From Acidobacteriota bacterium (GTDB taxonomy: Bacteria; Acidobacteriota; Blastocatellia; Pyrinomonadales; Pyrinomonadaceae), in NCBI GenBank assembly GCA_003222835.1, contig QHXE01000114.1, forward strand, positions 1 to 5,916: 5,916 bases of DNA, given 5' to 3'. Each line of letters starts with the position of its first letter. Position 1 is the stretch's first letter. Position numbers and translations under genes: made by a program. Under the pieces are notes generated by a model. It ran no database searches. It was not told the DNA's origin and saw nothing but the letters and a program-made list of their open reading frames with translations. Below are positions 1 through 4,936 of the stretch, in pieces.

Positions 1-2
1 TG

Positions 3-221
3 CAAAGGGTCAAGCTACCACGCTCTGGGCGTGAGGGGGCGGTTGAGGTTCGACCGTTCCCTGCCAAAACGAGGCTATGTGCCTCTGAGGCGTAAGGGCT
101 CTCAGGTGAAGCAGTGAAGGGGAATCCGACGACGACGGTAATCCCCAGAGTCGATGAGAGCAAGATATCTCCCGAAGAGTTATCAGAACCGGTATCCCAA
201 ATCCTCTTAACCAACAAATAG
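3..221 (+). pseudogene. Open frame broken by one TAA; possible decayed 3' end of a gene
   Basis: This frame enters from the window edge and runs to a TAG at 219-221, interrupted only by a TAA at 93-95. The part before the stop reads as basic and proline-rich (for example VEVRPFPAKTRL). The part after it contains GNPTTTVIPRVDES followed by an acidic stretch. Continuity on both sides of one stop suggests the 3' end of a decayed gene. The style (basic stretch, then a GNP/GSP-like tail) faintly recalls C-termini of IS200/IS605-type TnpB proteins, but no catalytic motif lies in the window, so that identity is a guess. Alternatively the region is non-coding apart from a small ORF at 114-221. Confidence 0.22.
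114..221 (+). CDS. Candidate 35-residue small protein (hypothetical)
   Basis: A GTG at 114 is preceded by AGGTGA at 104-109, a good match to the archaeal Shine-Dalgarno core, at a short four-base spacing. The reading frame runs to TAG at 219-221 and encodes an acidic peptide starting (M)KGNPTTTVIPRVDES and ending SQILLTNK. Codon choice looks protein-like. It has no membrane segment, cysteine pair or recognisable motif. It lies 38 bases before the 116-residue hypothetical gene and could be co-transcribed with it. The competing reading is that this is only the last third of a longer gene broken by the TAA at 93-95; the sequence alone does not decide. Confidence 0.3.
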   Translation: MKGNPTTTVIPRVDESKISPEELSEPVSQILLTNK

Positions 222-259
222 GGCACTCGCAGACCTCTGAGAGTGAAGTTGAATCGTCA

Positions 260-610
260 ATGGTCGAAATAGCGCATGAACCACTGAAGCGGGTTGTTGT
301 CCGCGAACTAGTCAAATACGACAACCCTCAGCAGCTAGTGAACTCTCTTGCCATAATCATGAAAATGGGGCAACCCATTCTTCTAAATTGGTGTGAGGGA
401 GTCGTCTTCGTCTCCCAGCCGATCCCTCCTCCTGAAATGCCCGAAGAATATGCGAAAGGTGAGCTCTACATTGCCTCAATCAGCTTCGCGCCGATGTCTG
501 AGTTCAGCCACAATGTGAAGGCTGGTAATATGGAGATGCCCGTTATTGACGTCTCGAGAAGCCCGCTCAGCCAGGAAATCGGACGGTTTCTCAAGTCCCA
601 CATGGAATGA
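260..610 (+). CDS. Hypothetical protein, 116 residues
   Basis: I do not recognise this protein. It starts at ATG 260 and ends at TGA 608-610. The frame stays open upstream to 158, but no ATG precedes 260, and a GAGTGA purine run lies at 241-246. The product looks soluble: a charged N-terminus (about residues 1-25), a hydrophobic core containing MGQPILLNWCEGVVFVSQ (about 36-53), a proline-rich acidic linker PIPPPEMPEEY (about 55-65), then a second mixed region with LYIASISFAP (about 69-78) and a helical tail. A single cysteine (C45) argues against metal binding through cysteines. The alternating hydrophobic strands suggest a small alpha/beta fold. It converges on etfA with a 13-base gap, so it need not be functionally linked to the electron-transfer genes. 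Confidence 0.65.
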   Translation: MVEIAHEPLKRVVVRELVKYDNPQQLVNSLAIIMKMGQPILLNWCEGVVFVSQPIPPPEMPEEYAKGELYIASISFAPMSEFSHNVKAGNMEMPVIDVSRSPLSQEIGRFLKSHME

Positions 611-626
611 GAAACGCGCAGTCTCA
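608..626. repeat. Small inverted repeat spanning both convergent stop codons
   Basis: TGAGA at 608-612 pairs with TCTCA at 622-626 across a nine-base loop. The left arm contains the TGA stop of the plus-strand hypothetical gene, and the right arm contains the TGA stop of etfA read on the minus strand. The stem is only five base pairs and has no T-run on either side, so use as a bidirectional transcription terminator is unproven. Confidence 0.35.
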
Positions 627-1607
627 CGCCTTTCCGTAGAACGCTTTCATTTCGCGCGTAAGCGCAGGGACCACCTCGAAAACGTCCCCGACAATGCCGT
701 AGTCTGCGAATCCGAAGATCGGAGCTTCCGGATCTTTATTGATTGCGACTATAACCTTGGAGTTGATCATTCCGACACGGTGCTGAATTGCGCCAGAAAT
801 GCCCGCCGCAATGTACAGAGTCGGAGAAACAGTCCGCCCAGTCTGTCCAACCTGGTCCGAGTGAGGCCTCCAACCGGCATCAACGGAGGCTCTAGATGCT
901 CCGACTACCCCTCCCATGACCTCAGCCAGTTCCTCAAGAATCTTGTAATTCTGCGGTCCTCCCATTCCCCGTCCACCCGAAACTATGACGCTCGCCTCCG
1001 TGAGATCTAATTTCTTCGCTCCTTGAGTTACAAACTCCTTCACAACCATCCGTGAAGTCGGTCGGTTAAACTCTACTTGCTCGATCGTCGGTTTCTCTAC
1101 AGGTACGACTTCTTTGGCCGTGAAAACATTTGGTCGGAGCGTTGCGATGCTTGGCGAGCTGTTGACTTTGACTCTGAGCAAGACCTTGCCAGCATAAGCA
1201 GGCCGGGTCGCAACTAGCTTCCCGTTTTCCAGCTCCAAATGAGTGCACTCGCTCGCAACAGCTGTACCTAGGTGAATTGCCAATCGTGGCGCCAGGTCCT
1301 TCCCCGCAGAGGTTGCTGCAGCGAGGACAACGCTTGGGTTAACTCGCTTGATCGCTTCTAGCGCTATCTGCCGATAATAATCGGGGTGAAAGAGAGCCAA
1401 CGAGGGGTCATCCGCCAAAATGACCTTGTCAGCTCCATACCTTCCTAGCTCGCTCGCGCGATCCCTCAGACCACTCCCAATTGCTAGGGCACACTCGCTC
1501 ACATTGAGAAGATCCGCTAGTCTTCTGCCTTCAGTCACCGCCTCGAAGGCTGCTTTACGGAAGGCAGGTCCTGATGACTCTGCGAGAACTAGAACTTCTC
1601 CTGTCAC
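624..1607 (-). CDS. etfA: Electron transfer flavoprotein, alpha subunit
   Basis: This is the alpha subunit (EtfA/FixB) of the cytoplasmic FAD heterodimer that takes electrons from flavin dehydrogenases such as acyl-CoA dehydrogenases and passes them to a quinone reductase or another acceptor. It has 327 residues, a normal family length. The N-terminal domain (about 1-190) opens with GEVLVLAE. The C-terminal FAD domain carries the diagnostic motifs: VIVSGGRGMG (207-216), the stretch from GASRASVDAGW (236-246) through QVGQTGRTV (252-260), LYIAAGISGAIQH (264-276), VIVAINKDPEAPIF (285-298) and ADYGIVGD (301-308). These cover the flavin-contacting residues, including the arginine at 239, SDQVGQTG and H276. 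The start is GTG at 1607, three bases after the etfB stop, so the two genes are one operon and probably translationally coupled. No Fe-S insertion is present. The product is nearly certain; the physiological partner dehydrogenase is not in this window. Confidence 0.96.
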   Translation of the reverse strand: MTGEVLVLAESSGPAFRKAAFEAVTEGRRLADLLNVSECALAIGSGLRDRASELGRYGADKVILADDPSLALFHPDYYRQIALEAIKRVNPSVVLAAATSAGKDLAPRLAIHLGTAVASECTHLELENGKLVATRPAYAGKVLLRVKVNSSPSIATLRPNVFTAKEVVPVEKPTIEQVEFNRPTSRMVVKEFVTQGAKKLDLTEASVIVSGGRGMGGPQNYKILEELAEVMGGVVGASRASVDAGWRPHSDQVGQTGRTVSPTLYIAAGISGAIQHRVGMINSKVIVAINKDPEAPIFGFADYGIVGDVFEVVPALTREMKAFYGKA

Positions 1608-1610
1608 TAT

Positions 1611-2342
1611 TCAGATCACTTTGGCCTCTTCGTGGAGGAGCTTCACGAGTGTTGGAACTGCCTCAACTCCTTTTCCGACGATCTTCCCGGGAGGGCGGGG
1701 CGGAGGATTCTGGATAGAAACGATTTCAATAGATGACATCGGCAGCTGGACATCCTTAACCACAATCGGCTTCTTTCTTGCGGCAACAAGCTCCCGAAGG
1801 GAAGCGTAACGCGGAATAGTCAGATCCTTTTCTGCGGTGAACACTGCTGGTAGGATCGCTTCCACCGTTATTGATCCTCCTTCAACTTCCCTGTGCGCAA
1901 CCGCCTTTCCACCAGATACCTCTAGTTTGACGATCTGGGTTACGCAGGGAATCCCCAACAATTCTGCGACCATCTGGCCGACTTGCTGGTTGTCGTCGTC
2001 GACGCCTTTCTTTCCGAAGAGAAGAACATCAAATTCCAGGCCTTTCAGCTCGTTAGCGAGTACTTTCGCAGTTGAGCCGGGGTCATCCGGGATTCTGTCG
2101 GACCTAAGATGAATTGCCTTGTCGCCACCGAGGGCAAGTGCCTTCATTATCACCTGCATAGTTTTCTCTGGACCCAAAGTGACGACCGTTACTTCGCCCC
2201 CATGCTTCTCCTTGAGCTGAACAGCCTGCTCGAGGGCATATTCTTCGTAAGGGTTGATTACGAACTCCGCATCTGAGGTATCAATCGACTTCCCATCAGA
2301 TGTTATCTTGATCCGAGCTGCCGTGTCCGGAACACGCCGCAC
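1611..2342 (-). CDS. etfB: Electron transfer flavoprotein, beta subunit
   Basis: This is the beta subunit (EtfB/FixA) that pairs with EtfA and holds the nucleotide (AMP in classical ETFs). From GTG 2342 it is 243 residues, with VPDT (4-7), NPYEEYALEQAVQLKE (30-45), the nucleotide loop GKKGVDDDNQQVGQ (110-123) and the family signature region REVEGG...AVFTAEKDL (151-174). The DDDxxQxGQM pattern resembles classical respiratory ETFs (human ETFB has a similar DDD...QTGQM) rather than the DGDTAQVGP of bifurcating ETFs. The GTG start drops the first beta strand: reading upstream in frame gives CTG AAA GTC GTT GTC TGT, i.e. (M)KVVVCV-RRVPDT, exactly the usual N-terminus, before a TAA. The natural start may therefore be CTG at 2360, giving 249 residues. 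It is the first gene of the etfB-etfA operon and is divergent from tatA. Confidence 0.96.
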   Translation of the reverse strand: MRRVPDTAARIKITSDGKSIDTSDAEFVINPYEEYALEQAVQLKEKHGGEVTVVTLGPEKTMQVIMKALALGGDKAIHLRSDRIPDDPGSTAKVLANELKGLEFDVLLFGKKGVDDDNQQVGQMVAELLGIPCVTQIVKLEVSGGKAVAHREVEGGSITVEAILPAVFTAEKDLTIPRYASLRELVAARKKPIVVKDVQLPMSSIEIVSIQNPPPRPPGKIVGKGVEAVPTLVKLLHEEAKVI

Positions 2343-2390
2343 ACAGACAACGACTTTCAGTAGTCGACGACCTTACTACGAGAAATCCGA

Positions 2391-2410
2391 GCGAGGCATA
2401 AGCTTTCGCG
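2391..2410 (-). promoter_or_regulatory. Possible TATA region of the etfB-etfA operon
   Basis: Read on the minus strand, the bases around 2398-2407 give GAAAGCTTAT, a modest TATA-like element. Its centre lies about 40 bases before the CTG at 2360 and 58 before the GTG at 2342. Transcription would then begin near 2374, leaving a leader of about 14 bases for CTG or about 32 for GTG. A weak AGGT sits at about 2371-2374 on the minus strand. Position supports it; the sequence match is poor. Confidence 0.25.
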
Positions 2411-2430
2411 GGCTCAACTGGGCATTTGGT

Positions 2431-2460
2431 AATGATTATGGTAAACAGTTAAAGGTGGGA
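2431..2460 (+). promoter_or_regulatory. Possible tatA promoter region
   Basis: An AT-rich stretch, AATGATTATGGTAAACAGTT (2431-2450), lies 40-60 bases before the tatA ATG and is followed by the purine run AAAGGTGGGA (2451-2460). The AT block could be the TATA region, giving a leader of about 25-30 bases. The purine run is too far (about 28 bases) from the ATG to be its ribosome binding site, and no Shine-Dalgarno sits next to the ATG. Confidence 0.3.
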
Positions 2461-2488
2461 AACGTTTCGCCGTAATTGACGATACAAT

Positions 2489-2812
2489 ATGTTTGGCTTC
2501 GGTGATCCCTCTCAGGTTGCGCTGATCTTCGGCGCGGGCGACCCATTTCAGATCCTTCTGATCCTCGCCGTGGTTGCAGTACTCCTCATCTGGGGACCTC
2601 AGAAAATACCGGAACTGGCAAGGTCTATAGGGAGAGCTCGGAGAGAATTCGACGATGCCTCGAAAGGTCTAGTTCAACAAGCCAGTAGCCCATCAACGGA
2701 CACGTCCTCGCCCGATACATTAGTTGAAACGGCCCAGAAGCTTGGAATCAATACTCAAGGAAAGACGCGCCAAGAAATATCGGACGAGATCGTAAGACAA
2801 GCACGGAAGTAA
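2489..2812 (+). CDS. tatA: Sec-independent protein translocase subunit TatA
   Basis: TatA oligomerises in the membrane to form the passage through which TatC-bound folded substrates are exported. The 107-residue protein shows the full family plan: a transmembrane helix (about 20-34, ILLILAVVAVLLIW), the hinge WGP (35-37, usually FGP), the amphipathic helix KIPELARSIGRARREFD (39-55), then a polar serine- and proline-rich linker (about 62-76). The C-terminal block (about 77-107, with AQKLGINTQGKTRQEISDEI) looks like a small folded helical domain; I recall similar tails on other archaeal TatA proteins. The N-terminus is long, with a repeated FGxGDPxQ motif at 2-9 and 14-21. ATG 2489 is the first start after an in-frame TGA at 2477-2479. 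No tatB is present, which is usual in archaea. tatC follows after 137 bases on the same strand. Confidence 0.93.
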   Translation: MFGFGDPSQVALIFGAGDPFQILLILAVVAVLLIWGPQKIPELARSIGRARREFDDASKGLVQQASSPSTDTSSPDTLVETAQKLGINTQGKTRQEISDEIVRQARK

Positions 2813-2855
2813 ACGGTAACATTTCCGATTCCTGTCCCGTGTGCCGTCGCGAGAG

Positions 2856-2883
2856 CCGTACTGGTGGCACTAATCTGGTACGG
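2856..2883 (+). other. Hairpin in the tatA-tatC gap
   Basis: CCGTAC at 2856-2861 pairs with GTACGG at 2878-2883. Two G-U pairs and one more G-C pair extend the stem to nine pairs around a ten-base loop. It is followed by T-rich sequence with the eight-base direct repeat TAGTTTGT at 2884-2891 and 2898-2905. It could attenuate or end tatA transcription, or stabilise the 3' end. There is no long uninterrupted T-run directly after it, so it is not called a terminator. Confidence 0.35.
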
Positions 2884-2908
2884 TAGTTTGTTCTCGATAG
2901 TTTGTCTC

Positions 2909-2920
2909 ATTTGAATATGG
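2909..2920 (+). promoter_or_regulatory. Possible tatC TATA box
   Basis: ATTTGAATATGG lies about 30-40 bases upstream of the TTG start of tatC. If used as a TATA box, transcription would start near 2940 with a leader of only about ten bases, fitting the lack of a Shine-Dalgarno before TTG 2950. The match is moderate; tatC could instead be read through from tatA. Confidence 0.25.
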
Positions 2921-2949
2921 TGCGCCTGTTGCGAGTCGAATGATAATCC

Positions 2950-3837
2950 TTGTCGAATGAATCCGAGAGGGAAAAAGTAATTCCCCTATGGGATCACGTC
3001 GATGAGCTCTCTCGCCGGATCAAGACATGGGTATACGCTTTCTTTACCGCAACAATTCTCTTTCTTGTCGTTCCGGGAGACTTGTCATTTCTCCAGAACC
3101 CCTTCCAGATCTACCATCCCTTGATTACCGTTATCCTAGTTGCTGTTCGACAGCGTCTCCTGCCACCGCAATACACTCTGATTGGACCCACTGTGACGAC
3201 GCCGCTCGAAATAATCGCTGTCGGGGCAGCAGTTTTCGGCTTTCTTGCTAGCGTTCCAGTATTAGCTTACGAAGTCTACAAATTTGTAGATCCTGCGATA
3301 AGACCGAACGAGCGACAATCGATCTATCCATTCGTGACGGCTTTCTCGATCCTGTTCTTGGCAGGGTCACTCTTTGCCTTCTTTGTACTCATCCCGTTTG
3401 TCTTCTTCTTCTCTCTGCCATTCTTCCAGTGGGTGGGGGTCGCCACTCTCATCGACGCTGACCAGTTTTACAACTTGGTCTTTTTCATCATACTAGCAAC
3501 GGGGCTTGCTTTTACTTTGCCCGCGGTTTTCGTGCTTTTGGTTAAGCTTCATTTCGTGGGAACGGCTGTTCTGAGGAAGAACCGAAAGTATGTGTGGGCC
3601 TTCACTCTAATTGCGACCGCGCTTGCTTCCCCCGACGGGGGTCCTCTAGCCGACGCGGCCCTGTTTGTGCCGATGATAATATTGATCGAGGGAGCGATGT
3701 GGTTCGCCAAGAGATATGAGAAGGACGATGTTGCGGGAGTACGTTTTAGCACGGGCGTAACGCAATGCTCTTACTGCGGAGGCCAAATGGACTCTGGCGG
3801 CGTATTCTGTGGACTGTGTGGTAAAGCAAGAATCTAA
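2950..3837 (+). CDS. tatC: Sec-independent protein translocase subunit TatC with C-terminal zinc ribbon
   Basis: TatC is the six-helix membrane receptor that binds the twin-arginine signal. At 295 residues it exceeds the usual 240-260. Landmarks align with E. coli TatC: DHVDELSRR (15-23) matches HLIELRKR, DPAIRPNER (114-122) matches the loop with the signal-contacting glutamate (E121), FAFFVLIPFVFFF (142-154), and SPDGG (227-231) matches the TPPD turn, followed by VPMIILIE. Hydrophobic helices lie near 26-42, 85-107, 125-154, 173-200, 214-226 and 232-252. Beyond the last helix, residues 258-295 are extra and contain CSYCGG and CGLCGK, a CX2C-X10-CX2C zinc ribbon expected on the cytoplasmic side. 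Oddities: the ELRxR arginine is S21 (R22 adjacent), and the FExP glutamate of helix 4 is T189. The start is TTG 2950; an in-frame TAA sits two codons before it, and no later start keeps the N-terminal motif. Confidence 0.94.
   Translation: MSNESEREKVIPLWDHVDELSRRIKTWVYAFFTATILFLVVPGDLSFLQNPFQIYHPLITVILVAVRQRLLPPQYTLIGPTVTTPLEIIAVGAAVFGFLASVPVLAYEVYKFVDPAIRPNERQSIYPFVTAFSILFLAGSLFAFFVLIPFVFFFSLPFFQWVGVATLIDADQFYNLVFFIILATGLAFTLPAVFVLLVKLHFVGTAVLRKNRKYVWAFTLIATALASPDGGPLADAALFVPMIILIEGAMWFAKRYEKDDVAGVRFSTGVTQCSYCGGQMDSGGVFCGLCGKARI
3766..3834 (+). other. Zinc-ribbon tail of TatC (domain)
   Basis: Residues 273-295 of the TatC product contain two CX2C knuckles, CSYCGG and CGLCGK, separated by ten residues, in the manner of short zinc ribbons found at protein ends. 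They are in frame with no stop between the last membrane helix and the ribbon. In standard TatC topology the C-terminus faces the cytoplasm, so this tail would meet substrates or partners before translocation. Metal binding is inferred from the cysteine spacing. Confidence 0.75.
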
Positions 3838-3847
3838 TCGGTTCTCA

Positions 3848-3853
3848 TTTTTT
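3848..3853 (+). terminator. T-run after tatC
   Basis: Six consecutive T bases begin ten bases after the tatC stop codon, following TTCTCA. Short T-runs without a hairpin are typical archaeal termination signals, so this is a reasonable end point for the tatC transcript. Confidence 0.4.
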
Positions 3854-3970
3854 GGTCAACTCCCTTCTGTTCACACACGTTAAATCCCCGGACAACGGGG
3901 CCGATAATGAATGATGAATTTCCGCTGCAATACGCCTGAGCGTTCTCAGCCAACGCGATGACGAACGATA

Positions 3971-4004
3971 GGGCGGGCTGACATCAACGTAACAGAGCCC
4001 GCCC
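3971..4004. repeat. Perfect 9-bp GC-rich inverted repeat
   Basis: GGGCGGGCT (3971-3979) is exactly complementary to AGCCCGCCC (3996-4004), with a 16-base spacer. It is the strongest simple hairpin in the window. It is too far from a T-run (48 bases) to be a terminator by itself. It may be part of a structured RNA or a DNA-binding palindrome. Confidence 0.6.
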
Positions 4005-4037
4005 AAACGGAGTCCCACGAGGATCAAAGCATGACTT

Positions 4038-4056
4038 TCGACTAAGGTCGATTTTT
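4038..4056 (+). terminator. Hairpin plus T-run upstream of the regulator gene
   Basis: TCGAC (4038-4042) and GTCGA (4047-4051) form a five-pair stem with a TAAG loop, immediately followed by TTTTT (4052-4056). The layout is that of an intrinsic terminator on the plus strand. It would end tatC read-through, or an RNA made from 3838-4050, and insulate the following regulator promoter. The stem is short. Confidence 0.4.
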
Positions 4057-4080
4057 GACATCATATTGGAGACCGGGAAC

Positions 4081-4093
4081 CATTATAATAATG
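4081..4093 (+). promoter_or_regulatory. TATA box for the winged-helix regulator gene
   Basis: CATTATAATAATG is the best TATA-like element in the window and is nearly palindromic. Transcription starting about 25 bases after its centre would begin near 4110-4115. That is downstream of the GTG at 4105 and favours the ATG at 4150 as the regulator's start. The near-palindrome could also be an autoregulatory site. Confidence 0.45.
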
Positions 4094-4149
4094 CAAATTA
4101 GAAAGTGGATTCTATTAGGTTCCCATCAATTCCCCCGAGAATCACATCT

Positions 4150-4572
4150 ATGATACGCATTCCACAGCTCTCCCCAATACTGTCAGAAGCCTTGCACAGA
4201 AATCCAGTTCTGACAGCGGACCTTGGAAGGCTCCGTTCCGATTCACCCAATGAGGATAAACACCTCAAGCGGCTACTGTGGTATTTACTCGGTGGCACCC
4301 GAGGCGGACCCAACAGGGCGGAGATAATCAAAACCCTTCAGAATCGTCCCTGCAACGCGAATCAGCTAGCAGAGACCCTTCGAGTGGACTACAAGACAAT
4401 CCAGCATCACATTAGGATTCTAGAGGAGAATGGTTTGGTTTCTCTTGCCAACAAGGGAAGCTACGGTGCGGTTCTGTTCTTGACGGCAAAGATGGAGGAG
4501 GCACTTCCAATCCTTGACGAGATTTGGGGTAAAATTGGAAAAAGAAAGATAAGCGCAACGACCAAGGAGTAA
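4150..4572 (+). CDS. Winged helix-turn-helix transcriptional regulator (ArsR-like)
   Basis: This looks like a DNA-binding regulator of the archaeal winged-helix type. From ATG 4150 it is 140 residues; a GTG at 4105 would add 15, but the TATA box at 4081-4093 places transcription start after that GTG. After a polar lead (about 1-40), the domain spans about 41-115: KRLLWYLLGG (40-49), RAEIIKTL (56-63), the helix-turn-helix NANQLAETL (69-77) with recognition helix DYKTIQHHIRILEENGLV (80-97), and the wing NKGSYGAVLFLT (101-112). YKTIQHHIRILE is the hallmark pattern of ArsR-like folds. No metal-binding cysteine cluster is present (one Cys, C68), so metal sensing is unlikely. The C-terminal tail is helical and basic. 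It ends 11 bases before a small membrane-protein gene, probably co-transcribed. Target genes are unknown; the neighbouring Tat-signal/DUF4331 pair is the obvious candidate. Confidence 0.85.
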   Translation: MIRIPQLSPILSEALHRNPVLTADLGRLRSDSPNEDKHLKRLLWYLLGGTRGGPNRAEIIKTLQNRPCNANQLAETLRVDYKTIQHHIRILEENGLVSLANKGSYGAVLFLTAKMEEALPILDEIWGKIGKRKISATTKE

Positions 4573-4583
4573 ACCGAAAGGAA

Positions 4584-4892
4584 TTGTCCTACGCACTGTG
4601 GGCCAGCGCCATCGTTGCATTTGCGAATATTGGAATGACGCTCCTCTTGCTGGCAATTTACATTGGAACCTATCGAAAGATACGGTCCTCTTTCACCATG
4701 GGACTTGTACTCTTCGGAAGTTTCTTCGTCATCCTAAATCTGTCGATACTAGTGTTCTGGCTGTTTCTCTTCCAGAACGTCAATGTCAGCTCTGCGACCG
4801 CCTTGGTCGACCAAGCATCGTTCTACATGCTGCTAGTCAACATTGGAGAAGCATTAGCCCTGTCGAACCTCCTTCGAGTCACATGGAAATAG
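4584..4892 (+). CDS. Small membrane protein with three predicted helices
   Basis: The product is 102 residues from TTG 4584. It shows three hydrophobic helices: about 4-28 (ALWASAIVAFANIGMTLLLL), about 38-63 (TMGLVLFGSFFVILNLSILV and on) and about 76-97 (containing FYMLLVNIGEALALSNLL). A short basic loop, YRKIRSS (30-36), lies between helices 1 and 2 and would face the cytoplasm, putting the N-terminus outside. GAAAGGAA lies directly before the TTG, very close for a Shine-Dalgarno. An ATG at 4635 would remove most of helix 1 and is less likely. The gene follows the winged-helix regulator by 11 bases. I recall archaeal HTH genes paired with small membrane proteins of this size (some grouped as DUF7521), but cannot confirm membership. 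A role as membrane partner or sensor for the regulator is inference. Confidence 0.75.
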   Translation: MSYALWASAIVAFANIGMTLLLLAIYIGTYRKIRSSFTMGLVLFGSFFVILNLSILVFWLFLFQNVNVSSATALVDQASFYMLLVNIGEALALSNLLRVTWK

Positions 4893-4936
4893 AAGCTCTT
4901 CGAATTAGCAGGCAAACGCTCAACCCACCTCCGTAC

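Larger units (their letters stand above)
3838..4149 (+). other. Gene-free stretch with clustered inverted repeats (possible structured RNA)
   Basis: No convincing protein gene lies here. Visible structure: CCCCG/CGGGG at 3886-3890 and 3896-3900 (five-base loop); CTGAG/CTCAG at 3936-3940 and 3945-3949 (four-base loop), which competes with GCGTT/AACGC at 3940-3944 and 3952-3956; a perfect nine-pair GC-rich stem, GGGCGGGCT/AGCCCGCCC, at 3971-3979 and 3996-4004; and TCGAC/GTCGA at 4038-4051 followed by five Ts. This could be a long tatC 3' region, a separate small RNA ending near 4056, or protein-binding palindromes. The promoter of the next gene begins near 4081. Confidence 0.35.

Noticed and set aside
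10..324. Minus-strand ORF of 104 codons
   Set aside because: Serine- and proline-rich low-complexity translation, overlapping the 116-residue gene and the better plus-strand frames; it looks like an antisense shadow.
546..1010. Plus-strand ORF of 154 codons opposite etfA
   Set aside because: It lies entirely or almost entirely antisense to a certain gene (etfA), and its translation has no domain or hydrophobic pattern.
2940..2960. Six-codon ORF (ATG ATA ATC CTT GTC GAA TGA) overlapping the tatC start as a leader peptide
   Set aside because: Too short to support without conservation or ribosome profiling; no ribosome site was seen.
3911..3981. C/D box small RNA: ATGATGA (3911-3917), CTGA (3936-3939), ATGACGA (3958-3964), CTGA (3978-3981)
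   Set aside because: The boxes occur in the right order, but the C-D' distance and the D'-C' distance (18 bases each) are too long for archaeal C/D RNAs, and no terminal stem brackets the outer boxes. I could not find an rRNA target by eye.
3845..4027. Minus-strand ORF of 60 codons in the post-tatC gap
   Set aside because: No ribosome site or recognisable motif; it crosses the inverted repeats, including the perfect nine-pair stem, and is better explained as chance.
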